A DNA stretch of 44,528 nt from Methanomassiliicoccaceae archaeon UBA328 (GTDB lineage: Archaea > Thermoplasmatota > Thermoplasmata > Methanomassiliicoccales > Methanomethylophilaceae), in assembly GCA_002506905.1 (NCBI GenBank), contig DAYM01000014.1, positions 1-44,528 on the forward strand, read 5' to 3'. A program made the translations under genes and the position numbers. Position 1 is the stretch's first letter. Each line of letters starts with the position of its first letter. Positions 1 to 7,247 of this stretch are shown here, piece by piece. Under the pieces are notes generated by a model, which was not told the DNA's origin, ran no database searches, and was given only the letters and a program-made list of their open reading frames with translations.

Positions 1-96
1 TACGGTCCCGTCATCATCTTCTCCCTGCGAGGAAAATGCAATCACGGCTGAAACCGACAGGATTGCTACGGAGAATATTACGGATGCGATCAACAC
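1..96 (-). CDS. Partial secreted or membrane-anchored protein (N-terminus only)
   Basis: Only the first 32 codons are inside the window. Read from a GTG at 96 (or TTG at 93), the product is a signal peptide: a hydrophobic stretch rich in V, I, L, A and S, followed by S-S-Q-G-E-D-D-D-G. An in-frame TAA at 102-100 blocks a longer start. TTATAA at 123-128 lies 27-32 bases upstream, which is where a TATA box should be for a leaderless archaeal transcript starting at the GTG. The mature domain is off the left edge, so no function can be given. A competing 68-residue frame on the same strand looks random. Confidence 0.45.
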   Translation of the reverse strand, partial: MLIASVIFSVAILSVSAVIAFSSQGEDDDGTV

Positions 97-122
97 GGCT
101 TAGTTGTTTATTTGGACGACCC

Positions 123-128
123 TTATAA
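123..128 (-). promoter_or_regulatory. TATA box of the left-edge secreted protein
   Basis: TTATAA centred about 29 bases upstream of the GTG at 96, the normal archaeal spacing for a leaderless start. The rest of the divergent gap (97-328) shows a second A/T box at 154-160 and TTAATAA at 290-296, the latter roughly placed for the dehydrogenase gene at 329. I see no gene in the gap. Confidence 0.4.
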
Positions 129-328
129 CATAAATTTACACGCACGTAAGAACATATAAACCTATGGGATGCAGAAGTATCGTCTGGCTGCCGGAAGTAT
201 TGTGTCAGGGCCCTACACATTAATTGTCAGCTGTAGGAATTCACGGTATACCGGATGCAAAGCAAAGGGGTCCGTTCGGACGCGAACGGTTAATAACATG
301 TTTTTCATATGACCGCTCAGTGATCTAC

Positions 329-1555
329 ATGGTAGACGAAAAAGCGATTCAGGTTGCCCAGGAGAAATACGGTGTACTCCTCAGACAGCAGTTGGAGAGA
401 GTGGAGAGGCTCAAAAAAGAAGGAGATTGGACGGATTACTCCAAGCTCGATAAACTCGTGATCGGAGTATGCGGCGGAGACGGAATAGGTCCGTATATCT
501 GTGCATCTGCCCAAAAGGTCATGGAATTCCTTCTTGCAGACAAGATCAAGGCCGGAAAGGTCGAGATCAGGCAGATCGACGGTCTTACCATCGAAAGACG
601 TGTCGAGGTCATGAAGGCCATTCCGGACGATACTCTTGCAGAACTCAAGAAGTGTCACGTGATCCTCAAAGGACCTACCACAACGCCCAAGAAGGGAGAT
701 CCTTGGCCGAACATCGAGAGTGCGAATGTCGCTATGAGGAAACAGCTCGATCTGTTCGCCAACGTCAGACCCGTATCGGTCCCCGAACTCGGTATCAATT
801 GGACATTCTACAGGGAGAACACCGAGGGAAGCTATGCACTCGGAAGCGAGGGTATCAACGTTACCGACGATCTCGCAATGGACTTCTGTGTTGCGACCAC
901 ACAGGGAACGGAGAGGATCATCCGCGCAGGATTCGAGCATGCCAGGAAGATCGGTCAGAATTATGTTTCTCTGGTCACAAAGGCCAATATAATCAAGACC
1001 ACCGACGGCAAGTTCCTTTCCATCGCCGAAAAGGTCGCAAAGGACTATCCCGAAGTAAAATGGGATGATTGGTTCATAGACATCATGACCGCCAAGCTTA
1101 TCGATCCCGCAAGGAGGAGCGACTTCCGCGTATTCGTGCTTCCGAACCTTTACGGTGATATCATCACCGATGAGGCTGCGCAGATCCAGGGAGGGGTCGG
1201 AACGGCAGGAAGCGCAAATCTCGGAAAGAGGTATGCAATGTTCGAGGCGATCCACGGATCGGCACCCAGAATGGTCACCGAAGGAAGGGCCAAATACGCA
1301 GATCCCTGCAGCATGATCAAGGCGGTCGCCATGATGATGGAACACATCGGAGAGGCGGAGAAGGCCAAGAAGCTCAACATGGCACTCGACGTGTGCGTAC
1401 AGTTCGAGAAGAAGCTCGTCATGACCGGAAGGAGCACAGGCGCCACCGGCGATGAATTCGCACAGTACGTGATGGACACTATCCAGAGGCCCGATCTCGA
1501 GAAGGTCTGGCAGGGATACGTGGACTCCGCTATTGCAAAGAATGCGGCTCAGTAA
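329..1555 (+). CDS. Isocitrate/isopropylmalate dehydrogenase family protein (probably isocitrate dehydrogenase)
   Basis: A decarboxylating beta-hydroxyacid dehydrogenase of 408 residues. Visible family marks are G-D-G-I-G-P near residue 50, the substrate loop T-T-T-P-K-K-G, A-N-V-R-P-V, Y-R-E-N-T-E-G-S-Y (the R-E-N-T-E-G form is typical of isocitrate enzymes), and the signature N-L-Y-G-D-I-I-T-D-E followed by G-S-A-N-L-G and E-A-I-H-G-S-A-P. The likely reaction is isocitrate to 2-oxoglutarate plus CO2, feeding glutamate synthesis; isopropylmalate or homoisocitrate cannot be excluded, nor can I tell NAD from NADP. I start at ATG 329, because the open frame back to TTG 224 adds 35 residues with no family resemblance. 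A strong hairpin terminator follows. Monocistronic. Confidence 0.82.
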   Translation: MVDEKAIQVAQEKYGVLLRQQLERVERLKKEGDWTDYSKLDKLVIGVCGGDGIGPYICASAQKVMEFLLADKIKAGKVEIRQIDGLTIERRVEVMKAIPDDTLAELKKCHVILKGPTTTPKKGDPWPNIESANVAMRKQLDLFANVRPVSVPELGINWTFYRENTEGSYALGSEGINVTDDLAMDFCVATTQGTERIIRAGFEHARKIGQNYVSLVTKANIIKTTDGKFLSIAEKVAKDYPEVKWDDWFIDIMTAKLIDPARRSDFRVFVLPNLYGDIITDEAAQIQGGVGTAGSANLGKRYAMFEAIHGSAPRMVTEGRAKYADPCSMIKAVAMMMEHIGEAEKAKKLNMALDVCVQFEKKLVMTGRSTGATGDEFAQYVMDTIQRPDLEKVWQGYVDSAIAKNAAQ

Positions 1556-1563
1556 AACAATTT

Positions 1564-1594
1564 ACCGTGCCTCGGCACGGTCTTTTTCTCTTTT
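1564..1594 (+). terminator. Hairpin terminator after the dehydrogenase
   Basis: ACCGTGC (1564-1570) pairs with GCACGGT (1575-1581) across a 4-base loop, followed by a T-rich run (1583-1594). It separates the convergent dehydrogenase and 5TM gene. Confidence 0.75.
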
Positions 1595-2213
1595 ACCATT
1601 CCAACGGTTTCTTTCTGATGATCCCCAGATAGATGATGGAGAAACCCAGCATTGTCAATGCGTTGAGACAGATTATCGATATTCCGTAATTCAGAACGAA
1701 ATTCTGGCCCGCAGAGCCTGTGAAGAACCACAGGAGAGCGAGATGTATGAATTCCGTGACGAGTGCGGTCGTAATCGCGGCCATGATACGCGGGAACCTG
1801 TTTCCGGCCATCCAGTATATGATACCGCCGAGGGCACCGCCTATGACGGTGGTCAAGGCACCGCATATGCTGCCCGCCTCTCCCATCATCAGTTCCTCTC
1901 CTCCGATTATGAGGCCGCTGGCTATCCCAGTGAACGGGCCGCAGATAAGTCCTGCCGCAGTGGCGATGAACGATCTTTCTGCAATTAGGAACCCTTCGGA
2001 TTCGAAAGAGAAGAAGTGATGTGCGAATATGCCGATGAGCGAGAACAGGATGATAGCAGGGGTGGCTCTTTTCCAGCCGTGCAATTCGTTGATGCTGTTG
2101 GCGTCGTCGCGGCTTATCAGGCCCGCCGTGTACAGGTAATAGGTGGACAATACCACATATCCGAGGATGAGCATTGCTTTGAGGAAGATGATGGCATATG
2201 AGCTTATATCCAT
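1593..2213 (-). CDS. LytS-type 5TM (5TMR-LYT-like) membrane protein
   Basis: A 206-residue integral membrane protein with about six hydrophobic segments. The stretch G-L-I-C-G-P-F-T-G-I-A-S-G-L and the following G-G-E-E...G-S-I-C-G-A repeat the glycine-rich helix pair of the 5TMR-LYT sensor module, which in bacteria sits at the N-terminus of LytS/YpdA-like histidine kinases. Here no kinase or output domain follows, so it is a stand-alone membrane sensor or channel-like protein; its ligand is unknown. Its ATG overlaps the end of the upstream sister gene by 10 bases, so the two were one transcription unit. The family assignment is by motif memory. Confidence 0.65.
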   Translation of the reverse strand: MDISSYAIIFLKAMLILGYVVLSTYYLYTAGLISRDDANSINELHGWKRATPAIILFSLIGIFAHHFFSFESEGFLIAERSFIATAAGLICGPFTGIASGLIIGGEELMMGEAGSICGALTTVIGGALGGIIYWMAGNRFPRIMAAITTALVTEFIHLALLWFFTGSAGQNFVLNYGISIICLNALTMLGFSIIYLGIIRKKPLEW

Positions 2214-2806
2214 GAGATCTCACCCTTTCCCCGTCTTCTCTCGACCTCTCTGAAATAAATGTATGTGCACAGGAACATTCCCAGTGCGCTTCCCAAGATC
2301 TCTGTCGCGGCGCCTCCGAATTGATATCCGTCGTACATGATGCCGATCAGGAACAGATGTATGGTCTCCATTGCCAGCATATACAATGTTACAATGATGA
2401 CCGGAGGGAATTTGTTTCCCGCGAAACGATACAGCAGACTGGAAATGATACTCGCCATCAAAGTGGCGATACAGCAGGGGACCGCCGTCGGTCCGCCCAT
2501 GGCAAATCTTTCTGCGGTCACGAAGACCGTAGTAGGAATGCCTACGAGAGGACCACCCATGAAAGATGCACAGGAGACCAGCAGGTTCCTTGCATTCACG
2601 ATGGAACCGTCATCCTGTTTTGCCGTCATGAAATGGGTAGTGCATATTCCGACAATAGTAAAAACGAAGATAAGAGCGATGATTTAAGCATAACGATTTT
2701 TGGACGTTCTGGACCTCAGATGCAGTCTGTCGTTCAAATATGCAAGCAAAATAACGAACAGTACTTCTGCAGTTACAACTAACAGATAATTGTAGATGCC
2801 GTAGAT
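2204..2806 (-). pseudogene. Second LytS-type 5TM protein, interrupted by an in-frame TAA
   Basis: An open frame of 141 codons (2629-2204) contains the 5TMR-LYT core (G-G-P-L-V-G-I-P-T-T-V-F-V-T-A-E-R-F). The same frame continues upstream of its ATG for 18 hydrophobic codons, meets TAA at 2686-2684, then runs on for 40 more codons (to about 2806) that form another membrane helix and a basic loop. This restores the helix order of the family, so the TAA looks like a nonsense mutation in one longer gene. No ordinary start codon is visible at the new 5' end, which suggests further decay. A shorter product from ATG 2629 would lack its first two helices. It overlaps the next 5TM gene by 10 bases. 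Confidence 0.6.
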
Positions 2807-2884
2807 GTCCGTTTTTCGATTCCTCTTTCAGATAAAATAAACGTTCTTCCTACTATTTATTACAAAGGGTCGGCAATCAATGTA

Positions 2885-3496
2885 TCAGGCAGAGGAAATA
2901 TCTTTCTCTTCATTGTCTAGATATTTTTTGCAAAGGGGGATGATGAATCCGCCGATCGCGTTTCCGATAATTGCCAAAATGATGAATACCAATGCTTCCA
3001 ACGTGAAGATCCCGGCGGAGCAGAGGTAGAACATGTCCGCGATAGAGTGCTCGAATCCCGCAAGTATGAAAGTAGGCACGCAGAGGAACACTCCGATGTA
3101 CGAGTTCTTGGTACGGTATACATCGACGGCAAGGAACATCATCACTCCGCATCCGAAGCCTTTGGCCAAGGTCGGAATGATATCCAAACACAGCTTTCCG
3201 TCGCACAGTGCCACAGCAGATTCGATCGGGAACAACAGGCCCATGATAAGACACCCGACGAAGTTTCCCAAGATGATGATGAAAAGGCTCAGGAAATATT
3301 CTTTTCCGTTCTCGAAGATGTAACAGACCTTTCCCGTATAGAGGTTGAATCCGTAGGTCAGTATGCCGAACAGTCCGACACTGAAAAGCAATGCGCCGAT
3401 GAACTTGTAATCGGGATACATCAGGAAGACTATTCCGCCCATGCTGATCAGCATTCCTGCCAGAACGGCCTTGACGAAGCACCTTCCGATATCCAT
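2885..3496 (-). CDS. Formate/nitrite transporter (FNT)-like channel, short form
   Basis: A 203-residue polytopic membrane protein resembling the FocA/NirC family of pentameric anion channels. Seen directly: S-V-G-L-F...F-N-L-Y-T-G-K (family form E-L-F-T-G-N), L-G-N-F-V-G, the filter region A-G-F-E-H-S-I-A-D-M-F-Y that carries the conserved histidine, and a last helix with I-G-N-A-I-G-G. It is shorter than the usual 260-290 residues, with short loops, and the family's C-N-W-L-V segment is replaced by G-C-G-V-M-M. A small anion such as formate, nitrite or hydrosulfide is the obvious kind of substrate, but the choice is inference. Transcribed alone. Confidence 0.68.
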   Translation of the reverse strand: MDIGRCFVKAVLAGMLISMGGIVFLMYPDYKFIGALLFSVGLFGILTYGFNLYTGKVCYIFENGKEYFLSLFIIILGNFVGCLIMGLLFPIESAVALCDGKLCLDIIPTLAKGFGCGVMMFLAVDVYRTKNSYIGVFLCVPTFILAGFEHSIADMFYLCSAGIFTLEALVFIILAIIGNAIGGFIIPLCKKYLDNEEKDISSA

Positions 3497-3574
3497 TATA
3501 TCAGGCCCTGTATAGAAGGGCGATAGATAAGTCTTATTGAAGTGAAAAATGTTGGAAGAGGTTTAATCCATCTC

Positions 3575-4138
3575 TCAGTTGCCGGAAATACGGACGAAGG
3601 ACCTGTATCTCCATCCTTCGACAGCGAACAGTGCCCCGCAGATGATCAGGATCGCTCCGAAGATCCACATTGCCGCATTGACGGTCTGTCCCGGGAACAC
3701 GATGATCACGATACCCAATACCAGGAATATCGCACCTATGATGAAGGAAACGGTCCTGTTATCGGTGAACGACGTTATCGGAAGTCCCATGTCGAACATG
3801 GTGCCGATACCGATGAAGAGGAGCAGCAGTCCGAACATGATCGCTGCAAGGTCCGCCATGAAATACGGCACGGCTATGAGGGCTATACCGAAGATAGCAA
3901 GCAATATGCCAGTGATCAATGTTCCGGTGCTTACCGCAGCTCCTGCGATTATTGCGAACACTCCTCCGAGGATACAGAATATTCCCAGTACAAGGAGTCC
4001 TATTTTGAGTGTTGCCGACGGCCAGGCGATCATGACAAGTCCGAGGAGGATAAGCAGTATTCCTGCCACCAACATCATCCTGCCGGTCCTAAAAGGCATG
4101 GAGTCGACGGAAAATCCGTTCATATTTTTACCTCGCAT
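3575..4138 (-). CDS. HdeD/DUF308-like membrane protein
   Basis: 187 residues with about six transmembrane helices arranged as repeated helix pairs (I-L-L-I-L-L-G-L-V-M-I-A-W-P, I-F-L-V-L-G-I-V-I-I-V-F-P). The repeated pattern of a leucine-glycine helix ending in W-P or F-P is typical of the HdeD acid-resistance/DUF308 family. The biochemical role of that family is not settled; membrane stress protection is the usual suggestion. I use the ATG at 4138; a second ATG at 4123 is possible. A/T-rich boxes lie just upstream (4141-4165). It is divergent from the HTH_10 regulator. Confidence 0.6.
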   Translation of the reverse strand: MRGKNMNGFSVDSMPFRTGRMMLVAGILLILLGLVMIAWPSATLKIGLLVLGIFCILGGVFAIIAGAAVSTGTLITGILLAIFGIALIAVPYFMADLAAIMFGLLLLFIGIGTMFDMGLPITSFTDNRTVSFIIGAIFLVLGIVIIVFPGQTVNAAMWIFGAILIICGALFAVEGWRYRSFVRISGN

Positions 4139-4201
4139 GAATATTATAATTATCCTATAAGCAGTTTTAGTACTATATACTTGTAGTTATATTCAGGACA
4201 T

Positions 4202-4867
4202 ATGCACGCGTTAAGGATACGTATCGACAGGTCCAAGAACAAGGAAGAAAGTCCATGTCACGGTCTGCTTCCTGTCGATATCGACGATGATGGTGTAAAG
4301 GTACAGATAATCACATGCTCGATGCTCGATCAAGGTACCGGATATTCTATGGTCCGTATCCTCGATTCGGACGGTACCCACCTGGAAGAGGGTACCTACG
4401 AGGGTGAGTACGGAAGTTGTGTCATCAATAAATTCAGTCCTAAGCACTATGTTGCCATGGTGATCAACAAGAGGTGCAAGCTGTCATCGCTGATCAACGA
4501 AGCCGGTTGTTTCCTTACATCGGCCGTACCGATAACCGATACGGAGATCGAATGGAAGCTGATCGGCCCGAATAACACTGCGCTCCACAACCTTGTGGAT
4601 AATATGAGGGATGCCGGATTTGCCGTAGAACTCATATCCAGCGAGAGTGTGGACATGGATTTTACACTCACAGATAAGCAGGAACATTATTTCGATGTTG
4701 CAATGAACCTTGGTTATTACGACATTCCCAAGAGGGCCGGATTGGATGAACTGTGCAGGGTATTGGGATGTTCGAAATCCACACTCAATATCGTCCTGAG
4801 GACCGCCGAGAAAAAGATCTTCGATATGTATATGGCAGGCGGCATGGCCATGCGCGTAAAGCGTTAA
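4202..4867 (+). CDS. Bacterio-opsin activator-type (HTH_10) transcriptional regulator
   Basis: A 221-residue cytoplasmic regulator. The C-terminal part (residues 155-206: L-T-D-K-Q...L-G-Y-Y-D-I-P-K-R-A-G-L-D-E-L-C-R-V-L-G-C-S-K-S-T) is a clear HTH_10 domain as in archaeal Bat-like proteins, with the usual motif order of aromatic-aspartate-I/V-P-R, then E-L, then the recognition helix. The N-terminal 150 residues are an uncharacterised sensor region. The gene ends two bases before the palindrome that opens the promoter of the MFS gene, and the same palindrome precedes the methyltransferase operon. I infer that this protein may control both, but the sequence does not prove it. Confidence 0.75.
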   Translation: MHALRIRIDRSKNKEESPCHGLLPVDIDDDGVKVQIITCSMLDQGTGYSMVRILDSDGTHLEEGTYEGEYGSCVINKFSPKHYVAMVINKRCKLSSLINEAGCFLTSAVPITDTEIEWKLIGPNNTALHNLVDNMRDAGFAVELISSESVDMDFTLTDKQEHYFDVAMNLGYYDIPKRAGLDELCRVLGCSKSTLNIVLRTAEKKIFDMYMAGGMAMRVKR

Positions 4868-4868
4868 T

Positions 4869-4917
4869 CGAACATGTTCGTGATTTTCTTTATATAATTT
4901 CCAATCCGATATTTAAA
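4869..4917 (+). promoter_or_regulatory. Promoter/operator module of the MFS gene (palindrome plus TATA)
   Basis: CGAACATGTTCG (4869-4880) is a perfect 12-base palindrome. It is followed after a 9-base gap by a TATA-like box TTTATATA (4890-4897) and later by GATATTTAAA. The same order and spacing recur at 6482-6530, with TTCTTTATA identical in both. The palindrome sits where an activator or repressor would touch the archaeal BRE/TATA region. Confidence 0.6.
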
Positions 4918-4952
4918 CCACAATTCAAGATTCCTTCCGTTCTACCCAAATT

Positions 4953-4968
4953 GGAGGGTTAAGAATTG
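4953..4968 (+). promoter_or_regulatory. Strong Shine-Dalgarno deciding a TTG start
   Basis: GGAGGG at 4953-4958 lies seven bases before TTG 4966. No ATG is available at the matching position, so the transporter starts with TTG. Confidence 0.65.
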
Positions 4969-6318
4969 ACTATCGATCCTGAAAAGAAGAAGAAGATGCT
5001 CTCGTACAGATGGGCGATCTTCGTAGTGTTAGCAATAGCTTACTTCTTCGTCTACTTCCATAGGACGACGGGTGGAGCTATTTCCGATACGCTGCAGGAC
5101 TTCTTCGGAGTGGGAACAGCATCAGTTGCGCTTCTCGCTTCGGCATACCTGTATGCGTACACGTTAATGCAGATACCCAGCGGTATCTTGACAGATAAGA
5201 TGGGCCCCAGGAAGGCCGCGACGATATTCGTTTTCCTTATCGCTGTCGGTTCGCTTCTGAGCGCATACTCCGCAACATGCGGAAATTTCACATTGATGAT
5301 CGCCGGTAAGTTCATTATCGGTATCGGTGCGGCAGTCGTCTACATCCCGATCATGAAGGTCCTGGCCGTTTGGTTCAGGAAGAACGAGTTCGCATCCATG
5401 AGCGGTGTTCTGCTTCTGGTGGGAAACGTCGGTGGTATCGCAGCTGCGACACCGATGGTCATCATGATGGACAGTCTCGGTATCCAGAACACATACATTG
5501 TGCTCGCAATCATCACTGCTGTCATCGCACTTCTCTGTTGGTTCATTGTTAGGAACCATCCGTCGGAGAAGGATCTCCCCAGTATCGAGGAGGTCGTTTC
5601 CGAGGAGACCGGAGAGCCCATTACCGAATCCACATCCGCAAAGATCGGAACCACCGAGGCACTGAAGAAGACCTTCTTCAGCGGAAGGAAGTTCTGGCCT
5701 CTGGCTATTTGGTTCTTTTTCATTTACGGAACCATTATGCTTTGGCAGGCATCCCAGGCAGGTTCCTATTACAAGGGGATCATGGGATTCGACGCTACCA
5801 CTGCATCATTGATGATCACAATGGTCGGAGTAGGTATGGTGTTCGGATGTCCGCTTGCGGGTATCCTTTCGGATAAGGTGTTCCACTCAAGGAAGAAGGT
5901 CGTTATAATCGGTACATTGGTCTACACGATCATATGGGCCGTCATCTGGCTGACCTCCGGAATGGATGCAATGTATAATACCGGTATCCAGGCCGCCATC
6001 AACTTCGCATTCGGATTCTTCGGAGGATTCTTCGTCGTGTCCTATGCGCAGATCAAGGAACTGTATCCTATTGCAATGGCCGGTACGTCTACCGCAGCGC
6101 TCAACCTGTTCCCCTTCGCGGGAGGTGCCATATTGATCACCATAGCAGGTTTCATCGTCACAAGCAAGACCCTGGCTCAGTACCAGACCCTGTGGCTCAT
6201 GGCTTTCATCATGATGGTCATCGCTACGATCTGTGCATTCATCTCCGTCGAGAAGGGAGAGAAGGAGAAGAAGGCAAAGGGAGCAGAGCCCGAAGTGGCA
6301 CCTGCAGATCAGAACTGA
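4966..6318 (+). CDS. Major facilitator superfamily transporter
   Basis: A 450-residue, 12-helix secondary transporter. The N-terminal half shows the MFS loop 2-3 motif (I-L-T-D-K-M-G-P-R-K-A) and the C-terminal half the matching I-L-S-D-K-V-F-H-S-R-K-K; a hydrophilic middle loop (about residues 200-225) and a charged C-terminal tail (E-K-G-E-K-E-K-K) are normal for the family. The start is TTG 4966, fixed by GGAGGG. The substrate cannot be read from sequence, but its promoter is a twin of the one before the corrinoid/methyltransferase pair immediately downstream, so uptake of the same methylated compound is a reasonable guess. A hairpin terminator separates it from that pair. Confidence 0.82.
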   Translation: MTIDPEKKKKMLSYRWAIFVVLAIAYFFVYFHRTTGGAISDTLQDFFGVGTASVALLASAYLYAYTLMQIPSGILTDKMGPRKAATIFVFLIAVGSLLSAYSATCGNFTLMIAGKFIIGIGAAVVYIPIMKVLAVWFRKNEFASMSGVLLLVGNVGGIAAATPMVIMMDSLGIQNTYIVLAIITAVIALLCWFIVRNHPSEKDLPSIEEVVSEETGEPITESTSAKIGTTEALKKTFFSGRKFWPLAIWFFFIYGTIMLWQASQAGSYYKGIMGFDATTASLMITMVGVGMVFGCPLAGILSDKVFHSRKKVVIIGTLVYTIIWAVIWLTSGMDAMYNTGIQAAINFAFGFFGGFFVVSYAQIKELYPIAMAGTSTAALNLFPFAGGAILITIAGFIVTSKTLAQYQTLWLMAFIMMVIATICAFISVEKGEKEKKAKGAEPEVAPADQN

Positions 6319-6324
6319 TCCAAC

Positions 6325-6348
6325 GAACGGCCTGAAAAAGGGCCGTTC
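6325..6348 (+). terminator. Hairpin terminator after the MFS gene
   Basis: GAACGGCC (6325-6332) and GGCCGTTC (6341-6348) form a perfect 8-base stem with an A-rich loop, just after the stop codon. The downstream run is T-poor until about 6360. Confidence 0.65.
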
Positions 6349-6481
6349 TCAAACCTCTTAAAATCTTTAACTTTTTTCCATCTGCTTCTGCGGTGTACTG
6401 TCCAGTATCTTTTGGTACATACTTTGTCCGGGGATCGTTTATTGCATATTTCGTGGAATGATGATACTGTCAATATAAAAT

Positions 6482-6530
6482 GAACATGTTCGCGGTCTTC
6501 TTTATAATCGGACAACGGGATATTTATATG
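6482..6530 (+). promoter_or_regulatory. Promoter/operator module of the methyltransferase operon
   Basis: GAACATGTTC (6482-6491), then TTCTTTATA (6498-6506) and GATATTTATAT (about 6520-6529), the same layout as at 4869-4917. The rest of the 6349-6580 gap shows nothing else I recognise. The ATG at 6581 follows a purine-rich A-A-G-G-A-A stretch. Confidence 0.6.
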
Positions 6531-6580
6531 GGTAGGACGGGAGGATCGAGGATTCATTACCAGCTAAGGAAAGTGAATGT

Positions 6581-7246
6581 ATGGACAAGCAAGTGTTACT
6601 TAAGGAGTTGGCCGACGCGGTCATAGCATGCGACCCCGAAAGGGCCAAGAAGGCCGCGGAAGAGGCCTTGAAGGAGAAGCTCGATCCTGTTGAGGCGATC
6701 AACGAGGGACTTGTCGTAGGTATGGGCGTTATCGGTGACAATTATGCCGAGCGTAAGATGTACCTGCCTCAGGTTCTGGTCGCAGCACACAGTATGTATG
6801 AAGGTCTGGATGTTCTGTTGCCCGCGATCCCCAAGGGAGATCTTTTGGACGCCAAGACAGCCGAGACCGCGGTCGTGCAGGGTGATGTGCACGATATCGG
6901 AAAGAACATCGTCAAGACGATGCTGACCGCATCGGGATACATTGTCGAGGATCTCGGTAAGGATGTCGATCCGGAGATCATATGCAAGAATGCAAATGAC
7001 AAGGGCATTGACGTCGTCTGCATCAGTACTTTGATGACACCGACCATGGACAACATGGAGAGGGCTGTAAAGCTCATCAGGGCCAGCAAGGTCGCGGATT
7101 CTACAATTGTCACCATCGGAGGACCGCCTACATCCGAATCCTTTGCGGAGGAGATCGGTGCGGACCACAGGGACGAGAACGCACAGCAGTGTGTCAAGTT
7201 CGTGAATCACAAGATGGAAGAAAACAAGAAGAAGGGGGCGAATTAA
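6581..7246 (+). CDS. Corrinoid (cobalamin-binding) methyl-carrier protein, MtbC/MttC-like
   Basis: A 221-residue corrinoid protein of methyl-dependent methanogenesis. Residues 1-90 are the helical cap domain (E-G-L-V-V-G-M-G-V-I-G-D-N-Y...M-Y-L-P-Q-V) and residues 95-215 the Rossmann-like cobalamin domain with the lower-ligand motif D102-x-H104-x-x-G107 (G-D-V-H-D-I-G-K-N-I), then S-T-L-M-T-P-T-M and G-G-P-P. It accepts a methyl group on Co(I) from a substrate-specific methyltransferase and passes it to coenzyme M via its partner. The methyltransferase gene starts one base after its stop. The true methyl donor is unknown, since no MtaB/MtmB/MtbB/MttB gene is in the window. Confidence 0.88.
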   Translation: MDKQVLLKELADAVIACDPERAKKAAEEALKEKLDPVEAINEGLVVGMGVIGDNYAERKMYLPQVLVAAHSMYEGLDVLLPAIPKGDLLDAKTAETAVVQGDVHDIGKNIVKTMLTASGYIVEDLGKDVDPEIICKNANDKGIDVVCISTLMTPTMDNMERAVKLIRASKVADSTIVTIGGPPTSESFAEEIGADHRDENAQQCVKFVNHKMEENKKKGAN

Positions 7247-7247
7247 G

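Noticed and set aside
224..328. TTG start for the dehydrogenase
   Set aside because: Adds 35 residues without homology; ATG 329 fits the family.
2684..2686. TAA as a recoded (pyrrolysine-like) codon
   Set aside because: Pyrrolysine uses TAG; two of the three in-frame stops are TAA and one is TGA, so recoding is not the simple answer.
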